Positions 22,812-33,949 of a DNA stretch of 64,000 nucleotides are shown one piece after another. The notes beneath the pieces were generated by a model that worked only from the letters and a program-made list of their open reading frames with translations, was not told the DNA's origin and searched no databases. A program made the translations under genes and the position numbers. The stretch is from Phascolomyces articulosus (Eukaryota > Mucoromycota > Mucoromycetes > Mucorales > Lichtheimiaceae): positions 1-64,000 of the forward strand of contig JAIXMP010000050.1 in NCBI GenBank assembly GCA_025677815.1. Reading direction: 5' to 3'. Position 1 is the stretch's first letter. The number at the start of each line of letters is the position of its first letter.

Positions 22812-25545
22812 GTCTGGTGGCAAGGGATGCTGCGTGGATCGTCTCCGTGTTATGATTTATTTCAAATGAAAGTAAAGAGGTTGCTTTGTTTGTCTTACAT
22901 GCATTGAACACTTTATTAGTAGCGTATGTTTCTCTGGACCATCAAGGCACTGGCAAGGGATAATGAATGATGCCATGAGTTCATCTCCGTGTCATGATTT
23001 ATTCCAAGTGAAAGTAAAGAGGTTGCTTTGTTTGTCTTACATGCATTGAACACTTTATTAGTAGCGTATGTTTCTCTGGACCATCAAGGCACTGGCAAGG
23101 GATAATGAATGATGCCATGAGTTCATCTCCGTGTCATGATTTATTCCAAGTGAAAGTAAAGAGGTTGCTTTGTTTGTCTTACATGCATTGAACACTTTAT
23201 TAGTAGCGTATGTTTCTCTGGATCACCAAGGCGCTGGCAAGGGATAATGAATGATGCCATGAGTTCATCTCCGTGTCATGATTTATTCCAAGTGAAAGTA
23301 AAGAGGTTGCTTTGTTTGTCTTACATGCATTGAACACTTTATTAGTAGCGTATATTTCCCTGGACCACCAAGGCACTGGCAAGGGATAATGAATGATGCC
23401 ATGAGTTCACCTCCGTGTCATGATTTATTCCAAGTGAAAGTAAAGAGGTTGCTTTGTTTGTCTTACATGCATTGAACACTTTATTAGTAGCGTATATTTC
23501 CCTGGATCGGACCACCAAGGCACTGGCAAGGGATAATGAATGATGCCATGAGTTCACCTCCGTGTCATGATTTATTCCAAGTGAAAGTAAAGAGGTTGCT
23601 TTGTTTGTCTTACATGCATTGAACACTTTAGTAGTAGCGTATGTTTCTCTGGACCACCAAGGCACTGGCAAGGGATAATGAATGATGCCATGAGTTCACC
23701 TCCGTGTCATGATTTATTCCAAGTGAAAGTAAAGAGGTTGCTTTGTTTGTCTTACATGCATTGAACACTTTAGTAGTAGCGTATGTTTCTCTGGACCACC
23801 AAGGCACTGGCAAGGGATAATGAATGATGCCATGAGTTCACCTCCGTGTCATGATTTATTCCAAGTGAAAGTAAAGAGGTTGCTTTGTTTGTCTTACATG
23901 CATTGAACACTTTATTAGTAGCGTATGTTTCTCTGGACCATCAAGGCACTGGCAAGGGATAATGAATGATGCCATGAGTTCATCTCCGTGTCATGATTTA
24001 TTCCAAGTGAAAGTAAAGAGGTTGCTTTGTTTGTCTTACATGCATTGAACACTTTATTAGTAGCGTATATTTCCCTGGATCGGACCACCAAGGCACTGGC
24101 AAGGGATAATGAATGATGCCATGAGTTCACCTCCGTGTCATGATTTATTCCAAGTGAAAGTAAAGAGGTTGCTTTGTTTGTCTTACATGCATTGAACACT
24201 TTATTAGTAGCGTATATTTCCCTGGATCGGACCACCAAGGCACTGGCAAGGGATAATGAATGATGCCATGAGTTCATCTCCGTGTCATGATTTATTCCAA
24301 GTGAAAGTAAAGAGGTTGCTTTGTTTGTCTTACATGCATTGAACACTTTATTAGTAGCGTATGTTTCTCTGGATCACCAAGGCGCTGGCAAGGGATAATG
24401 AATGATGCCATGAGTTCATCTCCGTGTCATGATTTATTCCAAGTGAAAGTAAAGAGGTTGCTTTGTTTGTCTTACATGCATTGAACACTTTATTAGTAGC
24501 GTATATTTCCCTGGATCGGACCACCAAGGCACTGGCAAGGGATAATGAATGATGCCATGAGTTCATCTCCGTGTCATGATTTATTCCAAGTGAAAGTAAA
24601 GAGGTTGCTTTGTTTGTCTTACATGCATTGAACACTTTATTAGTAGCGTATATTTCCCTGGATCGGACCACCAAGGCACTGGCAAGGGATAATGAATGAT
24701 GCCATGAGTTCATCTCCGTGTCATGATTTATTCCAAGTGAAAGTAAAGAGGTTGCTTTGTTTGTCTTACATGCATTGAACACTTTATTAGTAGCGTATGT
24801 TTCTCTGGATCACCAAGGCACTGGCAAGGGATAATGAATGATGCCATGAGTTCACCTCCGTGTCATGATTTATTCCAAGTGAAAGTAAAGAGGTTGCTTT
24901 GTTTGTCTTACATGCATTGAACACTTTATTAGTAGCGTATGTTTCTCTGGATCACCAAGGCGCTGGCAAGGGATAATGAATGATGCCATGAGTTCATCTC
25001 CGTGTCATGATTTATTCCAAGTGAAAGTAAAGAGGTTGCTTTGTTTGTCTTACATGCATTGAACACTTTATTAGTAGCGTATGTTTCTCTGGATCACCAA
25101 GGCGCTGGCAAGGGATAATGAATGATGCCATGAGTTCATCTCCGTGTCATGATTTATTCCAAGTGAAAGTAAAGAGGTTGCTTTGTTTGTCTTACATGCA
25201 TTGAACACTTTATTAGTAGCGTATATTTCCCTGGATCGGACCACCAAGGCACTGGCAAGGGATAATGAATGATGCCATGAGTTCATCTCCGTGTCATGAT
25301 TTATTCCAAGTGAAAGTAAAGAGGTTGCTTTGTTTGTCTTACATGCATTGAACACTTTATTAGTAGCGTATATTTCCCTGGATCGGACCACCAAGGCACT
25401 GGCAAGGGATAATGAATGATGCCATGAGTTCATCTCCGTGTCATGATTTATTCCAAGTGAAAGTAAAGAGGTTGCTTTGTTTGTCTTACATGCATTGAAC
25501 ACTTTATTAGTAGCGTATGTTTCTCTGGATCACCAAGGCACTAGC
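22812..25545 (+). repeat. Minisatellite: ~19 near-identical units of 142 or 147 bp
   Basis: The phrase AGCGTATRTTTCYCTGGA recurs at about 22921, 23063, 23205, 23347, 23489, 23636, 23778, 23920, 24062, 24209, 24356, 24498, 24645, 24792, 24934, 25076, 25218, 25365 and 25512. Spacing is 142 bp, or 147 bp where TCGGA is inserted after CCCTGGA. The first copy is diverged and the last breaks off into unique sequence after CACTAG. Units differ only at a few linked positions, so variants can be followed. The order B-D-D-F (24356 to 24933) recurs as 25076 to about 25545, 720 bp away: a higher-order duplication. Minus-strand ORFs of up to 143 codons arise only where 147-bp units adjoin and are artefacts of the repeat. 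Confidence 0.95.
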
Positions 25546-26079
25546 TTTACGTGTGTTAAACACCTCATCTGTATAGCAGTCTTTTGATTTATTCAAACGA
25601 TCGGGGTAAAAATATGATAATATTTGCTATATATACTTTAGGGATCTTAATCTAACTCGTTGGTTGTTTTTATTTTTTGCTTAGGCTACGATATTTTGTA
25701 GTCTAGATGTTCCACTAAGAGACATAATTCCAATTACGTTTCTAGAATTTATTTCAAGCCATTGATTGGATTATTCGTTTCTGGCGTTTGTTACAAAATG
25801 CTACTTTTAGATTTTGTTTTTTTTTCAACTTAGCTGATTTGTACTGATAATTAACCTTGTATATATAATAAATACTTATTTGATGATTATATGTATTGTT
25901 ATTGTGTTCGAACTGCTGCTCCCTCGTCATAAGGATTTACAGTGGTTTGTACAGCTACTTTCATAGACTCTACCAAGCCGAATTGTACCACTTCTTGTTG
26001 GTTAATTTAACGGATTTTTAAGTATCGCATATGGATATAACCTTAAATCTTTAAACAAGGTAGAAGTGTGTAATTGAGG
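25546..26079. other. No gene seen
   Basis: AT-rich unique sequence following the minisatellite. No ORF or RNA gene is supported. Confidence 0.4.
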
Positions 26080-26450
26080 ATTCTATGTTCACTACAGCAG
26101 AAACAGTAGCTCTGAAACCAGACGGTAGATATACGTTAAGAGAAATTCATTTTGTGTATCTAGATTTTATGTTTCCTTGCTTAAATCAAAGATTTTGATG
26201 AAAAATCTGTGCAAAAATTATATGAATTAGCGCAAATAATAAAACTTGTAGATAGTAGCATTTGATCTTGACTTTTACGTCACAGATATTAATGCATAAA
26301 AACTTGTGTTACCAGCATCATTGTACAGTGTGTAAGAAAATATTAAATGGAACATTTTTATATGAGAATACAGTAAAACGATGTTCTTTTATGAATTTTT
26401 ATTACATAGGTAAAAAGTCTGTTGATCAAGTTGAAAATGTACATTATTAA
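26080..26450 (+). pseudogene. Degenerate coding segment with a CxxC knuckle, unknown family
   Basis: Three adjacent plus-strand pieces read like protein but lie in different frames. They are MFTTAETVALKPDGRYTLRE from about 26081, then IKDFDEKSVQKLYELAQIIK from 26185, then a frame from 26262 with CYQHHCTVCKKILNGTFLYE and IGKKSVDQVENVHY. A GTGTATCTAG stretch between the first two could be intron debris. The order and style suggest one ancestral protein with a helical segment and a zinc-knuckle-like C...C..C. It is broken by at least one frameshift near 26262-26275 and by stops. I cannot name the family. Confidence 0.4.
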
Positions 26451-26585
26451 AATTGACATGGAATATGTAATATGGAAGATAAAAAAAATGCTGGAGGATA
26501 TGGATTAATTTGAATAAAAACGTATTGGAAACTTTTGAAAAAATATAATTGTAAAAAAAGAGGTATTGACACATAAAGAAACATG

Positions 26586-28892
26586 TTAAGGCATGGTAAC
26601 CGCCCTTCGTTTGTTAGATCTTGAATTTGATAACATGGTGAACGTATCATCCGATAAAGAAGGCCGTCGTTTTGAAAAATATGAAGCTTTATCGCTGGGC
26701 TTCATATCGACACACCACGTTTCATAACACTCCAAAATAGCGATGAGGTCGTCAAAGTTGGCTAGAAAATTACCAAGGTTGTTGATTGAGTCAGGGACGG
26801 TGAAGGTGGCAATTTCGGTACAAATATAAAGTCCATCTGCCTCCAGCTTATTGATAAAAAAACTCATTTTGTGGTCTAAAATGGTTTACCCAATTTAGTG
26901 ACGGGAATCAGTCGTAAATAATAATAATAAAGAGAAGAATAAGAAAGAACTTACCAACCACTTGAATACACATCGTCGCCTCTAAACCACCTTCGTCCAA
27001 TGAATTTTTTGATAAAATTCCAAGTCGAATCATATCTCTGGATACCAAATATTTGTTATTTTTTTCAGAAGCCGGCTTGACTTCTACAAAGCCAAGCGAA
27101 GGACCGAAAAAAAGCCCATCCATCTCTGTGATGCAAGAATCGGGTCGTTGGGCAGAAATATGACCTTTTGCTGCTGTTTTCTTTGCTTCCTGATTTGTGA
27201 CACTGGTCCTAAAACAAATTTCACAAGTGAACAACAAGCAAACAATTTCAACGTTGTCTTAACATGATTACAATATTAAATTACTTACCAACGAAACAAT
27301 ACACCCATACCAGGGTCATCGAATAAACCTGATAATAAAGGATCAATGTATCTATGGCACAGTTCTGTCTCCATTATCTGCGAGGAAATCTCTTGACTTG
27401 GCAGTTTGTCAATACTAAAAAAAATAAGAATGAATAATAAATATATTTCCTCGTTTTCCGTTTGAACATATCAAAATCAATAAACTTACAAGTTTACCAC
27501 GCTTTTAATAACTTTTTTAACCACTTTTGTCTTTCCATTGCAAAGATACAATAAATCTGCCATGGCATCCAGACGGTCAATCTTTTCATCTTTAACATTC
27601 TAATAAGAAAGAGTAAAGGGGGTGAGGAAACAAGTGCTTTGATTTTATTCAACTGTCAACCATTTTAATTTCTTCTCTGTTTACCTTTATAATCGACTCA
27701 ATAGAATTCTTAAGACTTGTATCAAAAGAATTATTTTTATGTTGGTTGGTTTTATATCTTTTCTGCATCATGTCGTATATCGAGTCAAGAATCTGGACAC
27801 CAAAAACCGATTTCAAATCCTGGTGATACTTGTTTTTTTGTAACAATAATATTGAAGACAGAGAGCTACTCAGAAAGAATAAGGTAAAAATTAGCACTGC
27901 AACCAGCTAAACTTCATAAACGAATGCAATGCATGTGTCAAGTAAACCACTCTCATTCATTCCTATTTTCTTATTTTTCTATCATAAATCTTACATACAT
28001 CAAACACATATAACACTTCCTTCGCTACTTACAGAATATGGTGGACATTACTGTCCATAAACAACTCGCTATAGTTGTCCTTGCTCACTAACTGAAATGC
28101 AAAGAATTTTATTGAGATATCTTGACCGCACACCAGATATCTATCATCTTGAGAAGGAATTTTGATTCGAATTGTGCTGCCAACCTGCTCCTCATCATCA
28201 TCCTTCTTGACATTAGGATTACTATTCGTTGTTGAGTGCGCGCTACTAAAGTCATTAAAATTTTAGTACCATACGAAAACATATTCATTTCCCATTACTT
28301 TTACGCTTTTCGCTTACCTATTATTATTTTGGTCGATCGCTTGAAGGACGTTTTGGCCTGCTCGATGGCTCATCTTTTCAATGATTTTATAAGCTTGGAG
28401 ACGATACGCATTTTCCGTTCGTCCCTGAAAGGTATATTCCACGTTAGACAAAATATCAAATGGTTACTGTATTACTTCAAGTAAAGTAATCAATAAGCAT
28501 ACTAAAATTTTCACTTCTTCTTCAATTTTCTGCCAAACGTCACGATTGTAGGTAACACTATTAATTACAAGAAGCTGTTAGTAGCATACTAACGTTTATT
28601 ATCACAATTACTGTTTTAAAAGAAAACTAAACACTTACATTTCACACCGTCCTTTCCCTAAATTACGCCAAAGCTTCATGTATCTGTCCTTCCATAAGCC
28701 ATATAATAACTGAGCACCGCGACACTTCGAAGTCATTGACCAAACCGGGATTTCTTCATAATGATTTTGGATAAATTTCAAAAAACTGGGTTTTTTAGCT
28801 TTCTGAAGAAATCTCTTCAATTCTGAAAAGCCCGGATGAATGTCACTGATTTCCATTGTCAATTTCACTAAACAAAAATATATTCTACTCAT
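26586..28892 (-). CDS. Mucorales-expanded family protein with PD...ExK (restriction-nuclease-like) motif
   Basis: Nine exons, every border GT-AG and every phase continuous: 28892-28639, 28557-28503, 28424-28318, 28245-28033, 27868-27685, 27599-27490, 27414-27289, 27208-26955, 26875-26586, for 530 residues. An alternative Met (MEISDIHPGF) would shorten it by 12. The C-terminal third contains ELCHRYIDPLLSGLFDDP and FRW, then RPDSCI (Pro372-Asp373) and GFVEVK (Glu392-x-Lys394), then hydrophobic strands (MCIQVVDHKMSFFI; GLYICTEIATFTVPDSI). This order is that of a large Mucoromycota family I recall only as hypothetical proteins. PD-x(n)-E-x-K is also the signature of PD-(D/E)XK nucleases, so a nuclease-like fold is my inference. 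The gene is intact despite lying among relics, suggesting selection. Cellular role unknown. Confidence 0.8.
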
Positions 28893-29829
28893 AAATGACC
28901 ATTGAAAATATCAAAGATTTACGTAAAAAAATATAATACCTTTAACAATAATAAAATGAGGTTAAACACGAAAAGAGTTGGTGAATGAGTGCTTGAATAA
29001 AAAGTTGCTGCTTTAAAATTTAGAATCAACCATAGCAGGCTATTTAAAGACAGCTTCCTTATCTATTGTGCCCCCCAGTCTGATTGTCCTGAATATATCA
29101 CAAGAAGTGTTTTTTTAGACAACCCTTTTAAAAAGAAGATTATCATCAGATGGATCACATCAACCAAGAATCCATGTCAGCCAGTTGGGTTATAACAATA
29201 ATAACAGTAACATTATATGATAGTAAACAATCATATACATGTTTTCAGCAAGTTTTCCTGTCTGTCATGCAATCATTATGTGATGGAGTTTACCATTTTA
29301 AAGTGGGAAGCATCTATCATTACATTTTTTTCTCCACTCTTCTTTCCGTACAACAACAACGACAACGACAACGACACATCATCCAGGAAGCGTTATCGAC
29401 ATTCAAGCACTTGGTCTACACCCGTCCCACTAATTTTAACACATCCCCAATAACCATCATCAAGTTCAATTCCATAGTTAATATCTCCCTTTTCCTCTTT
29501 TTTTTTTCAGCCATTATTTTTTTATTCAATTATAGATATTTTACATAAATTCAAGCTCGAGCCTAAAGACTCTCACCATTTGTCAATGTGGTGATTATTA
29601 ATTCTGAGTGATAAAAACAGCGTTAATGTTGTTAGTTTGTTAATATGTTTTATGGTTTTATTGTACACAATGGTTGTTGTTATTTTTTGTTATATTCCAA
29701 AGGATAAAACTTAACGTTTGATAATGTTCGTATCAAGAAAGAGAGAGTAGGCTTTTTGGTAAACATGTATTGCTCACCAGTCGTACATTTTCTCGACGCT
29801 TGAAATATACCTATCAGCACGTTTAAAGG
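28893..29829. other. Interval with weak plus-strand coding-like frames
   Basis: Overlapping plus-strand frames at 29150-29548 and 29217-29453 include a CAACGA-repeat region that reads either QQQRQRQRH or NNNDNDNDTSSRKRYRHSST. No domain is recognised. It may be the decayed upstream part of the transposase relic that follows, or independent noise. Confidence 0.3.
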
Positions 29830-29838
29830 TATTGTAAA

Positions 29839-30243
29839 ATGCTATTATTGTTTATTCTATACACATATTTGATCCAAGGTATCAATCACCATTTAGCTCA
29901 AATTATAACTAAGAATATTGACAGCAGTGATATGCATGGGAAGATGTTGGTAATGGATAATGCCCGAATCCAACATGCAACCATTGTAAAGAATGCTATT
30001 GAAGAAAGGGCTTTAAGGTCCTTTAACTTCCTCCATAATATCCCCCAGTGGTAAACCTTATTGAACTTTTTTGGTCCAAACTTTAGGCAAGCATTTGCTG
30101 TGAGCTACTAACAAAAGATAGTAAGTTAGCACAACGTATTGTTGAGCATGCAAAAACAGTTGCTCCCCAAGATTATGGAGGATGGATCGCTCATTATAAA
30201 TTATATTTTCCACAATTTCTTTTAGAAGAAGAGATCTTGTAGC
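29839..30243 (+). pseudogene. Tc1/mariner-type DDE transposase relic (C-terminal part)
   Basis: The plus strand reads GKMLVMDNARIQHATIVKNA, matching the second catalytic-Asp block (MDNA..H) of Tc1/mariner-like DDE_3 transposases. A frame change follows near 30020. The region then reads LPP-stop-YPPVVNLIELFWSKL-stop, the degraded LPPYSPxxNPIE.FW.xLK block that carries the third acidic residue, and then LAQRIVEHAKTV and GGWIAHYKLYFPQF before TAG at 30241-30243. There are at least two nonsense codons (TAA about 30037, TAG about 30091) and one frameshift. The N-terminal DNA-binding domain and first Asp are missing or unreadable. Inactive copy; terminal inverted repeats were not found. Confidence 0.75.
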
Positions 30244-30787
30244 CTGTGTTTATTGTGTTATTGCTTAGACTTTCATTGTAATAAACATGTAAACTGTTGT
30301 ATTTTTTAAGTATGAAGGTTAAATAATTCACAAAGTAATTTTATAAAAAAAACAACTGCTATAAACGTAAAAATATCAATTATGGGACGCAGAGATATTA
30401 ATTTTAAGGAGCAAAGATAGAAATATCGTGGTGCAAAGTTAAAAACATTGACCGCAAACCTGGAATTGCTTCAAATGTAAAACTGGGGCGCGAAACTTTA
30501 GGAAAAAACCAACACGGAAAAAAATGCCACGAAATTTTGGAGCGTTTCACAAGATTTTCCAATAACCTGCTTATCTCGATCATGTGCCTATTATTGGTGA
30601 CTCAGTCTTTTTTTGTTTATCGATAATTATAAATAAAGTATTTACATGTCATTAAAATTTGGGATATATATACAAAAAAGCGTATGTGGGGTATATATGA
30701 AAGAAATTAGCACACATACAACAAGGCGAGCTAACAATTCATTTTAAATGTATATCATATTCTATTAATAACTATGTTGTCACACTA
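30244..30787. other. Transposase-relic 3' flank
   Basis: No gene. The phrase GAAACTTTAGGAAAAAACC ... GAAATTTTGGAGCGTTTCAC at about 30493-30551 contains two similar GAAA-TTT-GGA motifs that might belong to an element terminus, but I found no matching inverted partner upstream. Confidence 0.3.
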
Positions 30788-31558
30788 TTACTGAATTTGC
30801 TTTGTTGTAATTGAAACATTAGGTGGCTCAGTAACAGGATAATGTATGTTGTTATTATTGGTGTTTGATAATGATGATAAAGAATAGTGATCGTCGTCTA
30901 TTGAAATCGATGATGAAGAGGGTAGAACAGAAATAGCTAGATGATTCATATTGATATCTTGATTTTTGGTGTTTGTAATCTTGTTACTCGTCATCCTTTG
31001 TTCTTTGCGATGGTTTAAAATTTGCCGTGAGAAAAATAAATGATTGTTACAACAAAATCGACAAACATAGTTATTGCACATTTTGATTGGTTTCCAATAG
31101 TTGAAAAGAAAGTAAGAACAGCTGCCATAGCACCAAGGACATCCGAGACCGCATATTCTCAGACATCCATTGAGACAGGATGATAAGGGAATGACAATCA
31201 ATATAATGGGAGTAAGTAAAATCCCAATGACATCGCGAGCACGCGGACGTTCACCTCCTTTATACATTGTGTTGAATATAATAAATAATGATGTCTTTTA
31301 GTTAACATGGGAAAATGATAGGGACAAAGCTGAGGGCAATTTTTTGGTTGATGGCATCTAATACAATAGATATATCTTTCTTTTGCCTTACTTTTATACA
31401 TGCGCCAAAAATATCTTATAAGCAAATAAAAAGGAAATAAAAACACAAAAGCGAATACTAAAAATACAATAATAGCAACAATGTAGTCTTCTGGAGAAGC
31501 GGAAGTTGATACTTCGTTGTCTGATGAACCTGTACTGTTGTTAGTAGCGCCATTTTCC
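30788..31558 (-). CDS. Small two-part Cys-rich membrane protein, unknown
   Basis: The first part starts at ATG 31558 (MENGATNNSTGSSDNE): a short Ser/Asn-rich N-terminus, one strong membrane helix (IVAIIVFLVFAFVFLFPFYL), then a Cys/His cluster (YIYCIRCHQPKNCPQLCPYH). The second part (frame 31267-30788) has another hydrophobic stretch (GILLTPIILIVIPL), a Cys-rich block (LNGCLRICGLGCPWCYGSC), KPIKMCNNYVCRFCCNNH and a Ser/Asp/Asn-rich tail. The parts are in adjacent frames overlapping at 31198-31267. An intron is likely, but I found no junction with both good splice sites and correct phase, so they may be two genes or one with an unresolved intron. Resembles the ORF at 16001-16450 in the KP(L/I)KM block. 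Confidence 0.5.
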
Positions 31559-31671
31559 ATTTTAAAAATGTATCTTAAACTCCAAAGAGCAAAGTAATAA
31601 TGAAATGTTTGGGTTGTTATAATAAAGCTAGAAAAAAGAAAAAGAAAGAGGAAGGATAAAAGAGATTTCAC

Positions 31672-32285
31672 AAAATTTGAAAGTTTGGTCTGACTCTCAT
31701 TTTACATTTAAAGAGGAAATTTGATGTACATTTCAGCCACATTTCTCAACTTTAAATGAATGTTCATGGAATAAAGAGAAAGGGTGACATACCCAAATCA
31801 ATAAAAATTTATATACAGTCATACAAAAAAAAAAAAAAAAAACGTTGCTTCAATTTTTTTTATAAACGTTGGATAGAAAAACATATGACACGAAGCGAAA
31901 CGATGTCCAACGTTTATTTTTGATATATATAATAAAAAGATAGTATTATAAAACAATAAGGTTGATAAACAACGACGGTAGTAGCGTAAAGCTTATTTTA
32001 GTTTTATATTATAGTATTTGGCATTTTTTTCCCATGATACTCAAATACAATCAACGTTCCCAATCCCTGGTTGAAATTTTTGGGTATACATGAACTGGAA
32101 ATAATTATATATTTCAATAAAGATCACCACCTCAATATCACTTTTAAGGTAGAAAATAATAAAAGAATATAATAATTTACTATATAATTCAAAACAAAAA
32201 GAGGGATTTTCCAAGTTTTTATTATCTGTAATTATTAATTTCATTATGTAATTATATCATCGATGGGTAGGACTGGTTTACATCT
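31672..32285. other. No gene seen
   Basis: AT-rich 3' flank of the secreted-protein gene and 5' flank of the membrane gene (both transcribed leftwards). It holds an A-run of about 18 bases near 31826-31843 and near-identical phrases TTTTTTTATAAACGTTGGAT and AACGTTTATTTTTGATAT at 31855-31930 that form a loose inverted pair. Confidence 0.35.
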
Positions 32286-32688
32286 TTATACGGCTTGATC
32301 AACTGCTTGTCCAGCATCTGCAATTGCTTGTCCAGCATCTCCAACTGCTTTACCGAGTTTACCGGCAGTAGCACTGACACCTGTATTATCTCCACCAGCT
32401 CTAGTAGGAGCTTCTTGTTGACCACCCTCTTGCTGACCACCCTCTTGCTGACCACCCTTTTGTTGACCACCTGAGTGTAACTTGACGGCAGCTTCGGGGG
32501 TTTCTTTACTAGACACGGGGTCTACAGCTATTATTTAGCATAAATAAGAAAAGATTAACCATCATAGCATAATTGTATTATACCGCCATTATTATCATTG
32601 TGAAATTACGCATAGAAATAAATATATTACCAAGGGCTGAAGAAATTGACAAAATCGCCAAAGCAATGATTGAGATAGAGAAACGCAT
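32286..32688 (-). CDS. Small secreted Gly/Gln repeat protein
   Basis: Two exons, 32688-32631 and 32527-32286, GT-AG with phase 1 continuity, giving 99 residues. The first exon encodes a classical signal peptide (MRFSISIIALAILSISSALG) with likely cleavage at ALG-AVD. The mature part (about 79 residues, no Cys) contains a GGQQ(K/E) pentapeptide repeated four times, then amphipathic Ala/Gly heptad-like repeats (LGKAVGDAGQAIADAGQAVD). It is probably extracellular or cell-wall associated and could be a structural or effector-like peptide; I recognise no family. Without the short first exon the gene would look like a non-secreted fragment. Confidence 0.7.
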
Positions 32689-33949
32689 TATAGTATATTA
32701 ATGAGGAAGTGGATGAAATAATATGAAGAAAGAAAAATTGATTTGAATTGTGCTTTCCTTTATATATGTTTTTCTAGTAAAATTCTTTATGCATACTGGA
32801 AAGGTATAAATTAGGAAAAGAATATGTGGACAGCTTTGTCTTTTTTTATAATCTATAGTAGTTTATTGGATCAGTTTGTATCTATAACATCTCTAAAACT
32901 CACTCCTTTATAAAAAAAAATGCATATGATGCATACACACACACACACACAGAAAAAACGCCTACATAAACAGCCCAGCAGTTTAGAAGAAGCTGTTGAT
33001 GGACTGCTAATCCAATGATTTGCAACTAAAAAGTTTTTTGTTTTTGAATACAGTATCAAAATCACACAAATATGACATCTTGTGTTCTATAGAAGTAAAC
33101 TTCCCTTTATTGACATGGATCAGCATATTAACAAAAAGATTTTATATTCTCAACAGTTGTATAAAAAAAAACTACAATGTTGCTTGGATGAGCATTGTCT
33201 CATCATCAAGAAACTATACAGTAAATATATTTATATTCAGTATTTCATATATTCATTATTAAATTGTTAGTGCATAAAATAATGCAACTTACTTTTAAAG
33301 ATAGTGCCACATTGTGTATATCGTTAGTTTATTATATCTCATATATGATCTATCGCCTGTTGACATTATGTACACTAAAACTGAATGTGGGCGTAATCCT
33401 CCTTTTCTTGTTATGCATATCAAGTAATTTCCGTGCTGGTAATTTATTATCTCGTATAGTATAAATACAAACTAACAAGTGCTCTAATGGTTTTTTTTCT
33501 AACCCAATTCAGCTGTTATCTACTCTTATTCTGATGGTCATAATTCTTTTTTTAATTAATCACATCACTGTATAATATAAAGCAGCAGAATTGTAATACT
33601 TTAGTTGTTTATCTATGTATACCTGTTTCATCGAAATATGGTGTACCCACTATCTTCACGGTTCTGCTTTTGAGGATAGTTATGCATAAATGCAGGGTTA
33701 AAAGCCTACTTGTTGCTCAACACTTATTAAGTTAACCTCTCACTTCTTGCTCTATAGATCTTTTTTTTTCTGGGTATAGATAACTGTTCTCTTGGTGTGT
33801 ATAAAAGACTGCAATAGTTATCTATATTATTATCAATTACTCGTACCAAAATAGTTGCAACCAGGGAAAATATACTTTTTTTTTCAGAACTAAAGAGCCT
33901 GTTATTACTCAACTAAGAATAGGGCAATAAGTAATATATTGTGATACGC
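32689..33949. other. No gene seen
   Basis: Promoter of the secreted-protein gene, then AT-rich sequence with a (CA)n run at about 32935-32952. Plus-strand frames at 33020-33262, 33082-33270 and 33264-33464 are low-complexity hydrophobic translations without support. Confidence 0.4.

Noticed and set aside
23200..25502. Minus-strand ORFs of 60-143 codons (MPVPWWSRE..., MFNACKTNKATS...) as a tandem-repeat protein family
   Set aside because: They are produced by the minisatellite unit. The 142-bp unit breaks frame and only adjacent 147-bp units stay open; there is no splice-compatible continuation and the same peptide recurs identically.
25890..25930. Possible tRNA B-box (GTTCGAAC) on either strand
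   Set aside because: The sequence does not fit GGTTCGANTCC and no A-box or acceptor stem pairing is present nearby. Other TTCGAA occurrences in the window failed for the same reason.
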